Shown here one piece after another: positions 26,484 through 35,483 of a stretch of DNA of 64,000 nucleotides. The stretch is from Candidatus Aminicenantota bacterium. GTDB taxonomy: Bacteria; Acidobacteriota; Aminicenantia; Aminicenantales; Saccharicenantaceae. The notes beneath the pieces are model-generated. The model did not search any database and had not been told where the DNA came from. It saw only the letters and a list, made by a program, of their open reading frames with translations. Made by a program: the position numbers and the translations under genes. The stretch's first letter is position 1. Every line of letters starts with the position of its first letter. The stretch covers positions 332,437-396,436 of the forward strand of contig JACIYJ010000002.1 in assembly GCA_014360015.1 (NCBI GenBank), in the 5' to 3' direction.

Positions 26484-28178
26484 ATGAAAAAAGTAACATT
26501 TTTAGCCATTTCCCTTCTTTTAATTTTTTTATTCATCGCTTTTTCTCTCTCTGACACTTCAGAATCTTCAACCGAAAGAAGACAACCCCAGGAAAACTGC
26601 ACGGTCATCATGGTGGGCAAAAAAGCTTCGATTGATGGTTCCACTATGACCACTCACACGGCCGACTGTGGAATGTGCGATTGGACCTGGCGTTATGTAC
26701 CACCGGCTGACCACAAGCCAGGTGAAAAGAGAAAAATCTACAGGATTTCTCAGATCAAAACCTGGCCACCAAGCCAGGGACTGAAATGGGATCTGATCAA
26801 AAAAGATTTCACCGGTGTGGAAATACCTGAGGTTCCCCACACCTTTGGCTATATGCACGGCGTGTTCGGTTATATGAACGACCAACAGTTAGCTATCGGC
26901 GAATCAACCATCGGCAACCGCCCCAAAATGTCCAATCCCACCCAGACTCCAGTTTTTAATATTACCATGCTGACGCTCTTGGCCATGGAAAGATGCCGGA
27001 CAGCGCGGGAAGCAATCAAGCTGATGGGCACTTTAGCCGAACAATACGGCTATGGAGGCGAAGATGGTGGAGAGATGCTGGCTGTGGCTGACCCGGACGA
27101 AGTCTGGGTGTTCGAAATTATGCCCGTCGGACCACTCTGGAATCCAAAAACCGGAAAACCTGGCGCTGTCTGGTGTGCTCAGCGAATACCAGACGATCAC
27201 GTCAGCATCTGTCCGAATGAATCAAGAATTGGGGAAATAGACCTGAGCAATCCGAATTACTTCATGGCTTCCCCTAATACCATTTCTTATGCCGTGGAAA
27301 ATGGCTTTTGGGACCCGAAAAGCGGCCAGCCTTTCAGCTGGAAAAAAGCCTACTCACCGGTTGAAGGAAGTGCGGCTTCGGACGCACGTCGGGCCAGGAT
27401 GTGGCGGTTTTTCGGCCTGGTCGCCCCTTCTTCTAAGTTCTCCCCTTCCCTGCCCAATATGGATTATCCTTTCTCCATCAAACCGGATAAACTTCTATCG
27501 GTCAAAGAGGTGATGAACATGACCAGGGATAAGGGTTACGGGACTTTCTTTGACCCGACCAGAGGAATAAGGGGAGGTCCATATAAAAATCCTAATCATG
27601 ATTCTTCCGCCCGTCTCATCAGCGATCGCCGGGTGGAATACACCACTGTTACCCAGTGCCGGGGCTGGCTGCCAGCAGCTATCGGTGGAATTGTTTGGTT
27701 AGCCTGGGGTGCTCAGGACACTTCCTGTTTTATGCCTTTTTATGCAGGAATTAAAGCCTTGCCTAAATCATTCAGCATTGGCGATCACTGGGTTTTCAAC
27801 CGCGACTCAGCCCGCTGGGCTTTTGATTATGTCGATTTTCACACCCAGGCCTGCTATTCAATGGCCATTGAAGAAGTCAAGAAAGCTCAGGAAACCTGGG
27901 AAGACGGAGTTTTGAAACAAATTCCAGAAATCGACCTGAAAGCTTTAGAGCTTTATAAGAAAAATCCCCGTCAGGCCTCAGAATTTTTAACCGCCTTCTG
28001 CTTGAATAATGCCGAAAATGTGATCAAAGCCTGGTGGCAGCTCGGCGATGACCTTTTAGTCAAATTCAATCACCTGAGTTATTACAACACCGAGCGCCGG
28101 ACAGTAGAAAGAAGAAAAATGGAATTCCCGGAGCTCTGGAAAAGGGCCGTTAAATTTATCGATACGTTTTATGAATAA
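26484..28178 (+). CDS. Exported C69-family dipeptidase (tandem copy 1)
   Basis: A 564-residue Ntn-hydrolase of peptidase family C69 (PF03577, dipeptidase A / U34). After a signal-like segment (4-21) the predicted nucleophile is C39 in ENCTVIMVGKKAS, which would be exposed by autoprocessing. Family motifs follow: ASIDGSTMTTHT, a Cys-rich CGMCDWTW, GESTIGNRP, MLAVADPDEVWVFEI and DDHVSICPNESRIGEI. Start follows AAAGGAG; a TATAAT at 26450-26455 lies just upstream without a clear -35. The gene is followed 26 bp later by a close paralogue. It probably cleaves dipeptides in the periplasm. Confidence 0.9.
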   Translation: MKKVTFLAISLLLIFLFIAFSLSDTSESSTERRQPQENCTVIMVGKKASIDGSTMTTHTADCGMCDWTWRYVPPADHKPGEKRKIYRISQIKTWPPSQGLKWDLIKKDFTGVEIPEVPHTFGYMHGVFGYMNDQQLAIGESTIGNRPKMSNPTQTPVFNITMLTLLAMERCRTAREAIKLMGTLAEQYGYGGEDGGEMLAVADPDEVWVFEIMPVGPLWNPKTGKPGAVWCAQRIPDDHVSICPNESRIGEIDLSNPNYFMASPNTISYAVENGFWDPKSGQPFSWKKAYSPVEGSAASDARRARMWRFFGLVAPSSKFSPSLPNMDYPFSIKPDKLLSVKEVMNMTRDKGYGTFFDPTRGIRGGPYKNPNHDSSARLISDRRVEYTTVTQCRGWLPAAIGGIVWLAWGAQDTSCFMPFYAGIKALPKSFSIGDHWVFNRDSARWAFDYVDFHTQACYSMAIEEVKKAQETWEDGVLKQIPEIDLKALELYKKNPRQASEFLTAFCLNNAENVIKAWWQLGDDLLVKFNHLSYYNTERRTVERRKMEFPELWKRAVKFIDTFYE

Positions 28179-28204
28179 GACAATAACAAAACTGGAGGTT
28201 TAAG

Positions 28205-29944
28205 ATGATAAAAAGAATGAAAAAAACAAATGTCCGTTTTCTTCTGGCTCTGATCGTACCGCTGGCTTTTCTGGCTCTTTTCCTGTTCATGGCCAGAGCC
28301 GAGAAAAATAACTCGGAATTGGAAGTTGTCCGGCCATCTGATAACTGCACCTCAATTCTGGTGGGCAAGCTGGCTTCAGTCGATGGTTCAACTATGACCA
28401 CTCATACCTGCGACTGCGGGCTTTGCGACTGGACCTGGCGGCATGTGCCAGCTGCTGACCATAAACCAGGAGAAAAAAGAAAAATTTACCACATCTCTCA
28501 GTTTAAAACCTGGCCTCCAACAGAAGGCTTAAAATGGGACCTTTATAAGAAAGATTTCACCGGACTGGAAATTCCCGAAGTCCCGCACACCTACGCTTAC
28601 CATCACGGAATGTTCGGATATATAAACGAGAACCAGGTAGCCATCGGAGAGTCAACCATTGGCTGTGTTCGCAAGCTGGAAAACCCGACTCCAACTCCGG
28701 CTTTTGACATTACCATGTTGACCATCATCGCCATGGAACGGGCCAGAACTGCTCGCGAAGCCATAAAAATAATGGGCGAACTGGCTGAAAAATATGGTTA
28801 TGGCTTTCATGATACCGGCGAAATGTTGGCTGTGGCTGACCCCAACGAAGTCTGGATATTTGAAATAATGCCGGTGGGCCCTCTCTGGACTCCTCAGAGT
28901 GGCAAACCGGGGGCAGTCTGGTGTGCCCAAAGAGTTCCTGACGACCACGTCAGCGTCTGTCCAAATGAGTCCAGAATTGGGGAAATTGATCTGAACAACC
29001 CTGACTACTTCATGGCTTCTCCCAATGTCATCTCCTGCGCCGTGGAGAATGGACTCTATGACCCAAAAAGCGGCAAGCCTTTTAGCTGGAAAAAGGCTTA
29101 TTCACCGGTTAACGAAAGTGCGGTCAGCTCTCAAGGAAGATACCAGAGGTTATGGAGATTTTTTGACCTGGTAGCCCCATCCTTGAAACTTTCGCCCAGC
29201 ACGCCCAATATGGATCTTCCCTTCTCAGTAAAACCTGACCGCAAGCTTTCGGTTGAAGATGTCATCAATTTCACCAGAGACAGAAGCTACGGGACTCAAT
29301 TCGACCCGACCAGCGGTATCCGGGGCGGACCGTTCAAGAATCCGAACTATTACCGGCAGATCAGAACCATCTGCGACAGCCGAGCTGAATATACCACGGT
29401 CACTCAGAGCCGTGGCTGGCTGCCCAACCCCATCGGCGGTCTGGTCTGGATTTCTTTTGGCTCTCAGGATACTTCCTGCTATATGCCTTTCTATGCCGGT
29501 GTGACTGAACTGCCAAAGTCCTTTGCCATCGGCGACCACTGGGTTCTAAATCGCGATTCAGCCCGCTGGGCTTTTGATTATGTTGATTTTCACGTTCAGG
29601 TTATCTACTCTGAAGCCATCAAAGATGTTCAGCAGGCTCAACTCAAGTACGAAAAGGCTATTATCGACCAGATCCCCGAAATAGACAGAAAAGCCGTCGA
29701 GCTATATAAAAAGAACCCAAAAGAAGCCCTCAAATTCCTGACCGGTTTCTGTCTAAACAACGCCCAGACTGTGGTCAAAGCCTGGTGGGACCTTGGTGAC
29801 CAGCTGTTTGTTAAATATAATCATCTGTATTATTATGATGTGGAAAAGAGGACTTACAACCGCCGTTTTCCGCCCTATCCTGACCTCTGGCAAAAGGCAG
29901 TCAAGGCTTTTGACCTACTGCTTGAGTCAGAAGGAAAAAAATAA
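28205..29944 (+). CDS. Exported C69-family dipeptidase (tandem copy 2)
   Basis: A 579-residue close paralogue of the preceding gene, sharing nearly every block: C48 in DNCTSILVGKLAS as predicted nucleophile, the CDCGLCDWTW insertion, MLAVADPNEVWIFEI and DDHVSVCPNESRIGEI. A hydrophobic signal segment occupies about residues 12-29. Start follows CTGGAGG. Tandem duplication is evident, and the two copies differ mainly in surface stretches, which suggests different dipeptide preferences. A DUF6305 gene follows 15 bp downstream in the same transcript. Confidence 0.9.
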   Translation: MIKRMKKTNVRFLLALIVPLAFLALFLFMARAEKNNSELEVVRPSDNCTSILVGKLASVDGSTMTTHTCDCGLCDWTWRHVPAADHKPGEKRKIYHISQFKTWPPTEGLKWDLYKKDFTGLEIPEVPHTYAYHHGMFGYINENQVAIGESTIGCVRKLENPTPTPAFDITMLTIIAMERARTAREAIKIMGELAEKYGYGFHDTGEMLAVADPNEVWIFEIMPVGPLWTPQSGKPGAVWCAQRVPDDHVSVCPNESRIGEIDLNNPDYFMASPNVISCAVENGLYDPKSGKPFSWKKAYSPVNESAVSSQGRYQRLWRFFDLVAPSLKLSPSTPNMDLPFSVKPDRKLSVEDVINFTRDRSYGTQFDPTSGIRGGPFKNPNYYRQIRTICDSRAEYTTVTQSRGWLPNPIGGLVWISFGSQDTSCYMPFYAGVTELPKSFAIGDHWVLNRDSARWAFDYVDFHVQVIYSEAIKDVQQAQLKYEKAIIDQIPEIDRKAVELYKKNPKEALKFLTGFCLNNAQTVVKAWWDLGDQLFVKYNHLYYYDVEKRTYNRRFPPYPDLWQKAVKAFDLLLESEGKK

Positions 29945-29959
29945 CAGGAGGTAACCTTC

Positions 29960-30616
29960 ATGAGAAAAAATCATTTTTTAGGCGCTTGGCTTTTTATCAG
30001 CCTGATAGTTTTTTTCAGCCTGTCACTCATCGGACAGACTGTACCCAAAGCCAAACTTCCCGTCCTGACCACTTCTGCTGGTCAGAGCCCTGATGTGACC
30101 ACGGTTAATATTATTCTGGAAGAAGCTGGGATAGGCTATGATTATTGCGATGTTCCGACCGTAGAAATTCTGGCTTCAGGCGTTGGCCTGGGCGACAGAG
30201 AATCGGTTCCTGGTTTTCACGCTGAAGTCCATACCGACCTATCTAAATTTCCCAAGGGCACACCTTTCAAAACCGTTATCTTTGCCATCGGTGCCAGCCT
30301 GAAAGGCATGGGAGCTTCCGGGTTGACCGTGGAAGCTGAAGAAGCCAGGTTGAAGAAGCTGGTTGATTACTGCAAGACTAATAAAATTTTCATCATTGCT
30401 GTTCACCTCGGTGGCGAATCGAAAAGAGGGGCACCCGGCAGCGACAATGAAAAGATGATAGATGCCGTGGCTCCGTTTGCTGATTATTTAATCGTCACCA
30501 GAGATGGCAACAAGGATGGCCGCTTTACTAAAATTTCCAAACAAAAGAATATTCCCCTGGCTGAAGTTGATTATGCCCTGAACATCGTTGATCTGTTGAA
30601 ACAGGTTTTTGAGTAG
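29960..30616 (+). CDS. DUF6305 family exported protein
   Basis: A 218-residue protein with an N-terminal hydrophobic signal (9-26). Its mature opening LPVLTTSAGQSPDVTTVNIILEEAG matches what I remember of DUF6305. Alternating strands and helices (FKTVIFAIGASLKGMG, FIIAVHLGGESKRG, ADYLIVTRDGNKDGRF) indicate a Rossmann-like alpha/beta fold. No catalytic motif is recognised. It follows the tandem dipeptidases closely, after AGGAGG, so it likely serves the same periplasmic process, for example binding a ligand. Function is not established. Confidence 0.7.
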   Translation: MRKNHFLGAWLFISLIVFFSLSLIGQTVPKAKLPVLTTSAGQSPDVTTVNIILEEAGIGYDYCDVPTVEILASGVGLGDRESVPGFHAEVHTDLSKFPKGTPFKTVIFAIGASLKGMGASGLTVEAEEARLKKLVDYCKTNKIFIIAVHLGGESKRGAPGSDNEKMIDAVAPFADYLIVTRDGNKDGRFTKISKQKNIPLAEVDYALNIVDLLKQVFE

Positions 30617-30658
30617 AAGCAATTTCTTCGATTGCGATAACACCACAAAAGTTAATCC

Positions 30659-31180
30659 TTAGCCTACTGAAGACTGAAGCTTCTTCTGAGCCTGTTTCAG
30701 AAGCTCTTCACCTTCCTGGATCAGGTCATCAAGTTTTGCGATGATTATCCGGCATTTAAGGTTCTCTAATTTTCTTTTTCCTTTTTTCTGGTCTTCGTAA
30801 AATTTTTGCAGATAAACTTCCAGTTCTTCGGGAGAAAAAAGCTTGGGCAAACAGGAGTCAGCCAACATCATGTTCTTTATCTCATCATAATCAGCCTTAT
30901 TTTTTAAAGCCAGCTTTATATCCCTGGTTGTTTCTTCCCGCCATCTGGCATATTCTGGAGTAGCATAAGGGGGAAGCGGGCCAAGGAGTTTCTTGGCTTC
31001 TTTTAAGACTTCATCAAAAAATAATTTCCCTTCTTTTAATAGACTTTTTGCCCGGTAATATTCAGAAGCTGGAGCTTGAGTTTTTTCATCAAGATAAATC
31101 TTGAACAGGCAAACTGATTGGAAAAGAGCTTCATAAGCTGATTTAACCTTGACTTCAAAATTAAAATCCTTCCTCGGCAT
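30659..31180 (-). CDS. Helical cytoplasmic protein, unknown function
   Basis: A 173-residue, highly charged, almost all-helical protein without signal or membrane segments. It begins MPRKDFNFEVKVKSAYEA after GGAGGG, a strong site. The first part (YEALFQSVCLFKIYLDEKTQ, SEYYRAKSLLKEGKLFFDEVLKEA) looks like a helical hairpin, and the C-terminus (LDDLIQEGEELLKQAQKKL) could form a coiled coil. I recognise no family. It converges on the DUF6305 gene and lies 73 bp after the serine-hydrolase start region on the same strand, so possibly a separate transcript. Confidence 0.6.
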   Translation of the reverse strand: MPRKDFNFEVKVKSAYEALFQSVCLFKIYLDEKTQAPASEYYRAKSLLKEGKLFFDEVLKEAKKLLGPLPPYATPEYARWREETTRDIKLALKNKADYDEIKNMMLADSCLPKLFSPEELEVYLQKFYEDQKKGKRKLENLKCRIIIAKLDDLIQEGEELLKQAQKKLQSSVG

Positions 31181-31252
31181 AATTCCCTCCTCTCTGGAAC
31201 GGAACTTAAAATAAGAATACCAATTTCCCGGGAGAAATTCAAAAAATACTAA

Positions 31253-32461
31253 TTACTTTTTTATGATGGAAGCTGCTACCACGTTGGCCACCTTACTGCG
31301 CATGGCAATTATCTCACCCTTGTCATCAGGATGCACTCGATTGGTTAAGAAAATGACCGCAGAATCAGTCTCCGGGTCAATCCAGATAGAAGTTCCAGTA
31401 TAACCGGAATGTCCATAAGACCTGTAACCAAAAAGGTCACCCCGAACTGTAGCATAATCTGAATCCAGGTCCCAGCCAAAGCCCCGGCCGGAGAAATTCA
31501 ACCTGGGGAAGATCTCTGTCATTCTTTCGACAGTCAGCGGGCTGAGAATCCTGACTCCCTTAAATTCACCTTTATTGAGCATCATCTGGGCAAAAATGGC
31601 TAAGTCATCAGCCGTCGAAAAAAGCCCGGCATTTCCCGAGATGCCACCCTGAAGCCTGGCTAAGGGGTCGTGAACGACTCCCCTCAGTGGCTGGCCATTG
31701 ATGACTTCGGTTGGAACACACCGGGGCTTCACCTCATCTGGTGGGTTAAAAAAGGTGGAAGTCATACCCAGCGGTTTGAAAATGTGCTTTTGAGAGAATT
31801 CGGCGATGTCTTCGCCGGAAACGATTTTGACAATCTGGGCTAAGGTGATGTAATTCAAACAGCTGTAAACAAATACTTTTCCGGGTGGAAATTCTTTTCT
31901 GATTCCAGCAATATGCTTGACCAGAAGCTCGGTCGGGCAGGGGTTTCCGTATTTTTTTGCCACTTCCTGCGGGTCGGTGTACGGCGGAAGTCCTGAAGTG
32001 TGGGTCAGAAGATGGAACAGGCGGGCATCTTCGCCCGGAAGACCCTTTTCTTCGATATAAGGGACAAAGTCAGGAATATAGGTTTTGACCTTATCCCAGA
32101 GCCTGATTTTCCCCTGCTCTACCAGAATCATGATGGAGGTGGCTGTGGCTACCGGCTTGGTTATAGAGGCCAGATCAAAAATCATATCTACCTTCATCGG
32201 TTGCGGCTCTGGAACAAGCTGGCTCAGACCATAAGCTTTCCGCCAGACAATTTTTCCGTGCCGAGTGACCAGAAGCACAGCGCCTGGAAAATCTCGACGG
32301 TTTAATGCCTGGTTGATGAGCTCGTCGAGAACCATTAACCTGCGAGAATCCATCCCGACTTCTTCCGGTCGAGCCGAAGGCAACCGCAGTTCGGCCAGAG
32401 CTGATTGAAAACAAAGTATTATTAAAAACCCAATAAGAAAATAACCTGATTTGTTTCTCAT
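31253..32461 (-). CDS. Exported serine hydrolase, class C beta-lactamase family
   Basis: A 402-residue penicillin-binding-protein-like hydrolase. The catalytic S99-x2-K102 lies in ASITKP. A Tyr motif (YSCLNY) and the third box GHSGYTG are also present, so the active site is complete. A signal peptide occupies residues 5-24. Start ATG at 32461 follows GAAGGAGGGAAAGG; an ATG eight codons upstream overlaps the previous gene's end and lacks a site. Relatives include D-amino-acid peptidases, esterases and amide hydrolases, not only resistance enzymes. It lies 13 bp downstream of a CBM9-like gene. Confidence 0.88.
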   Translation of the reverse strand: MRNKSGYFLIGFLIILCFQSALAELRLPSARPEEVGMDSRRLMVLDELINQALNRRDFPGAVLLVTRHGKIVWRKAYGLSQLVPEPQPMKVDMIFDLASITKPVATATSIMILVEQGKIRLWDKVKTYIPDFVPYIEEKGLPGEDARLFHLLTHTSGLPPYTDPQEVAKKYGNPCPTELLVKHIAGIRKEFPPGKVFVYSCLNYITLAQIVKIVSGEDIAEFSQKHIFKPLGMTSTFFNPPDEVKPRCVPTEVINGQPLRGVVHDPLARLQGGISGNAGLFSTADDLAIFAQMMLNKGEFKGVRILSPLTVERMTEIFPRLNFSGRGFGWDLDSDYATVRGDLFGYRSYGHSGYTGTSIWIDPETDSAVIFLTNRVHPDDKGEIIAMRSKVANVVAASIIKK

Positions 32462-32474
32462 CCCTTTCCCTCCT

Positions 32475-33611
32475 TCATTTTTCATTCGTTTCTGTCTTCC
32501 AGACGAGTCCGTCCTGACGGATGTGCCATTTTACTCCGCTTTGATTGGTGTAGACTGCTTCAAACAGACTTTCGGTTGTCATGATGGTTGGCGGATAATT
32601 CCAGCCCTTTACTTTGAGATCTTTATCCTTAGCCAGGTTAAGCTCTTCGAGGTTCAGAGCAAAGCGGCCTTTTTCCGCCAGGAAATTCCGCTGCCGGTAA
32701 TATATCCGGCGCAGAGCCCATTTAACGTCAGCATCCGGATCTTCATCACAGTATTCCTTGGCTTTTCCGGCTTCTGTGGCTGTGAATTGAACATATCCCC
32801 ACATTTCCGGGTAATGGATGTTAATCACACCCTGCGGAGCCCAGGTCCAGTTGTCTTCAGCAAGAACCTGACCGGTTCTCTGATCCTTAGCCTTGACATA
32901 AACACCGTTTTCCACCACAGTACGATACTCTACCCGTGAAAAGTTAATCCTCCACTGGTCTCCAGGTTCAGGTTTTTTCTTAAAGGCCGCAGCTTCTTTC
33001 AGTACCTCCCAGGGTATGGCTATTTCCACAGACCATCCTTTGTCCTTATCGTTCGGGTTATTGAGGGTCCCATCAACATAGACAGCTGTTTTCAGTCCCT
33101 GAATATCCCAGCTGTGGATGGCCGGGCCACCATCCCGGTAAGGTTTAACCAGCATCAAATCCCAGACCGTGTTCAGAGCGTTGATTTCCAGCTCGTAGTA
33201 ATTGTGAGTATCACCGTCTGGGTCGATGAACACTTCAAAATCATTATCCAGATAGATAATCGAGTCCCTGTCTTTCAGAGTGGCCCAGACATGAGGCTCT
33301 TCGAGTTCAGCGCCTACATAAAAATATTGGTCATCCCAGAGCATCTTAACCCTGGTCCTAAATCTCGGTTTTGGTTTACCCTTGCCTTCGATGTCCAGAA
33401 AATCTTCTGACCAGTAAACCTTTTTCCAGGATTCTTCATCCAGTCTGCCATCGATGGTAAGAGGTTGGGCAGTACGGAAACACATATAATAGCGAAGAAC
33501 AGGCGAAATTTTTGGCTCTTCGACCCGGGTAAGCGAAGAAAACAACGGATAGCTCAAAAAGCCCAGAACCAGTAATAACCAAAACAGTCTAAAGTATTTT
33601 TTTTGAAACAT
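32475..33611 (-). CDS. Exported carbohydrate-binding family 9-like protein
   Basis: A 378-residue protein with an N-terminal hydrophobic signal (9-25) and a CBM9-like beta-sandwich (about 45-270). Typical pieces are PLTIDGRLDEESWKKV, DDQYFYVGAELEEPHVWA, DNDFEVFIDPDGDTHNYYE and GWSVEIAIPWEVL. The motif SDNDFE-like calcium/carbohydrate region is present as DNDFEVFIDPDGD. The C-terminal 90 or so residues are a small extra domain. Start follows GGAGG. Stand-alone members of this group are widespread in Bacteroidota and relatives without known ligand. Probably co-transcribed with the serine hydrolase. Confidence 0.85.
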   Translation of the reverse strand: MFQKKYFRLFWLLLVLGFLSYPLFSSLTRVEEPKISPVLRYYMCFRTAQPLTIDGRLDEESWKKVYWSEDFLDIEGKGKPKPRFRTRVKMLWDDQYFYVGAELEEPHVWATLKDRDSIIYLDNDFEVFIDPDGDTHNYYELEINALNTVWDLMLVKPYRDGGPAIHSWDIQGLKTAVYVDGTLNNPNDKDKGWSVEIAIPWEVLKEAAAFKKKPEPGDQWRINFSRVEYRTVVENGVYVKAKDQRTGQVLAEDNWTWAPQGVINIHYPEMWGYVQFTATEAGKAKEYCDEDPDADVKWALRRIYYRQRNFLAEKGRFALNLEELNLAKDKDLKVKGWNYPPTIMTTESLFEAVYTNQSGVKWHIRQDGLVWKTETNEK

Positions 33612-33637
33612 ACTAATTCCTCCAATCCACTAAGAGA

Positions 33638-34153
33638 TTAACCAGAAGCCTCCAGCTTCAGGAAAATTACTTTCTGGCCTGACCATTCCAGAAATTTCAA
33701 AAAGTCAGATTTTGATATTTCGACAGTAGCGGTGTTAACGTTAGGATGAAAGTTCAAGACCGGCCGAGTCATCAAGTCTTCATCAACGACTACCACTACT
33801 TCTTTCCTGACACCGTTGATCAAACCAAAGGGAGAAACTGCTCCGGCTGAAACTCCCAAATAGCGTTGCAGTCGCCCGGCTGAGGCAAAGCTCAGGCGGT
33901 CTTCAGCGAGCTGAGAGGTAAGTTTTTTTAGATTTATCTTCTTTTCTGCCTCGACTATGACCAGATAATGATGATTTCCCCGGTAATTTCTCAAGAAAAG
34001 ATTTTTGCAGTGGGCTCCGCTTGTGTCTTTCCAGTAAAGCCTGGCCTGGTCAAGGTTAAAAACTTCCGGATGTTCATGCCTTTTCCAGTTGATATTAAGC
34101 CGGGCAAGAACTTCCAGCAGTTTTTTTTCTTCTTCAGCTAAATTTTTTTCCAT
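33638..34153 (-). CDS. YbaK/PrdX-type prolyl-tRNA deacylase
   Basis: A 171-residue free-standing editing domain related to the insertion domain of prolyl-tRNA synthetase. The PrdX-type motif GAHCKNLFLRN, with its conserved Lys, is present, as is the GLINGVRKEVVVVVDEDL core and the ending NTATVEISKSDFLKFL. It would hydrolyse tRNA-Pro mischarged with alanine (or a similar small amino acid) in the cytoplasm. No Shine-Dalgarno is seen; the predicted promoter places the transcript start only a few bases before the ATG. It is divergent from the OYE gene and may head the CBM9/serine hydrolase operon (26 bp gap). Confidence 0.9.
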   Translation of the reverse strand: MEKNLAEEEKKLLEVLARLNINWKRHEHPEVFNLDQARLYWKDTSGAHCKNLFLRNYRGNHHYLVIVEAEKKINLKKLTSQLAEDRLSFASAGRLQRYLGVSAGAVSPFGLINGVRKEVVVVVDEDLMTRPVLNFHPNVNTATVEISKSDFLKFLEWSGQKVIFLKLEASG

Positions 34154-34166
34154 TCTTTATTACTTA

Positions 34167-34194
34167 TTTTACTCAAAACCAAAAAACTTTAAAG
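34167..34194 (-). promoter_or_regulatory. Minus-strand promoter of the deacylase gene
   Basis: Reading leftward: TTTAAA (34194-34189), 16 bases, TAAAAT (34172-34167). The predicted start near 34160 leaves a leader of about seven bases before the ATG at 34153. The palindromic -35 is shared with the plus-strand promoter. The region is AT-rich, so chance is possible. Confidence 0.35.
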
Positions 34195-34216
34195 GTTTAA
34201 CCCGATTTCGTATAAT
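34189..34216 (+). promoter_or_regulatory. Plus-strand promoter of the OYE gene
   Basis: TTTAAA (34189-34194), 16 bases, then a consensus TATAAT (34211-34216), about 32 bases before the ATG at 34249. The -10 is perfect; the -35 matches 4 of 6 and is palindromic, shared with the divergent promoter. Confidence 0.5.
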
Positions 34217-34248
34217 CTCAATGTTTATCTTTTTGCTGAGGTCAATAA

Positions 34249-35352
34249 ATGGCAGACTCTCTCTTGTTCTCACCGATTAAAATCGGTCGGCTAAAATTTA
34301 TCAATCGCTTTGTCCGCTCCGCCACCCATGACTATCTGGCTGATGACCGAAGTGGAGCTGTGACGGAAAAGCAGCTTGAGCTTTACCGTAACCTGGCTGA
34401 AGGTGAAATCGGCCTGATCATCACTGGACATGCTTATGTGCATCTGTCAGGTAAAGCCAGCCCCAGGCAAATAGCAGTTGATGATGATTCAAAGATAACC
34501 GGCTTGAGCCGACTGGCAGAAGTTGTTCACCAGACTGGAAGTGGCTCGCTCATTTTTCTTCAGATTAGCCATGCCGGAAGACAGACCAAGCCAAATCTCT
34601 GCCAGCAAACTCCGGTGGCGCCCTCAGCTGTCTATGACCCAGTTTCTAAGGTTATGCCCAGAGAATTAACGGCAGAAGAAATCCATCTGATTATTGATTG
34701 GTTTATTCAGGCTGCCAACCGGGCCAGAAAAGCTGGTTTTGACGGTGTCGAGTTACATGCCGCTCATGGCTATTTGCTCAGTAGCTTCATCTCACCACAT
34801 ACCAACAGAAGAAACGATGATTGGGGCGGGTCATGGGAAAAGAGGTCAAGAATTTTAAGAGAAATAATCAGGGGCATTAAAGAAACCTGCGGCCGGGACT
34901 TTCCGGTGATGATTAAGATGAACGCCACTGATTTTCTTCCTGACGGGATAACTCTGGAAGAGGCTCAGAAAATTGCTGGGAGTCTTGAAAAAGTCGGACT
35001 CGAGGCTATCGAAATCAGCGGCGGCCTGAATGAAGCCGGTCGCGGGTCGGTCTGGCCGGGCTTAAGGTCTGAAGAAGAGGAAGGATATTTTGTGCCGTTG
35101 GCTGCAGCTATCAAGAAAAACCTGAAGATTCCTGTTTCCGGCTTAGGGGGCATCAGAACCCTCAAAGTAGCAGAAAGTTTCGTAGCCAGCGCTCAGGTGG
35201 ATTTAATCTCCATGAGTCGACCATTCATCAATGAACCTCATCTTCTGCTAAAATTCAAGAGCGGGGAATTGAAAAAATCTCCCTGTATTTCCTGCAATAA
35301 ATGCTTTAACCCACGGGGAATCCGCTGCGCTCAGCACCAGATAAATCGATAA
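34249..35352 (+). CDS. NADH:flavin oxidoreductase, Old Yellow Enzyme family
   Basis: A 367-residue FMN-dependent TIM-barrel enzyme. Family features are LFSPIKIGRLKFINRFVRSA at the start, GFDGVELHAAHGYLLSSFISP with the substrate-binding His pair, RRNDDWGGSWEKRSR and the phosphate-binding VSGLGGIRT. The C-terminus holds CISCNKC and a further Cys in GIRCAQ, which match the [4Fe-4S] ligands of the 2,4-dienoyl-CoA reductase / trimethylamine dehydrogenase branch. The usual following FAD/NAD domain is absent, so a separate protein must supply electrons. Substrate is unknown. The start sits after GAGGT. Confidence 0.88.
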   Translation: MADSLLFSPIKIGRLKFINRFVRSATHDYLADDRSGAVTEKQLELYRNLAEGEIGLIITGHAYVHLSGKASPRQIAVDDDSKITGLSRLAEVVHQTGSGSLIFLQISHAGRQTKPNLCQQTPVAPSAVYDPVSKVMPRELTAEEIHLIIDWFIQAANRARKAGFDGVELHAAHGYLLSSFISPHTNRRNDDWGGSWEKRSRILREIIRGIKETCGRDFPVMIKMNATDFLPDGITLEEAQKIAGSLEKVGLEAIEISGGLNEAGRGSVWPGLRSEEEEGYFVPLAAAIKKNLKIPVSGLGGIRTLKVAESFVASAQVDLISMSRPFINEPHLLLKFKSGELKKSPCISCNKCFNPRGIRCAQHQINR

Positions 35353-35483
35353 CCACCAGATTTTCTCCCATTTTTACTATGTAAATCACTCTCAAAAAAT
35401 CATCCCAGCCAGACCAAACAATCCAGAAACAGACCATGTCACCCGGCCAATGTTTTCACTGGTCCGGGAAAATGATTAGGAGA

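Noticed and set aside
31253..32461. Beta-lactam resistance gene
   Set aside because: The S-x-x-K / Y-x-N / H-x-G set is shared by many esterases and peptidases; the CBM9-like neighbour and signal peptide do not point to resistance.
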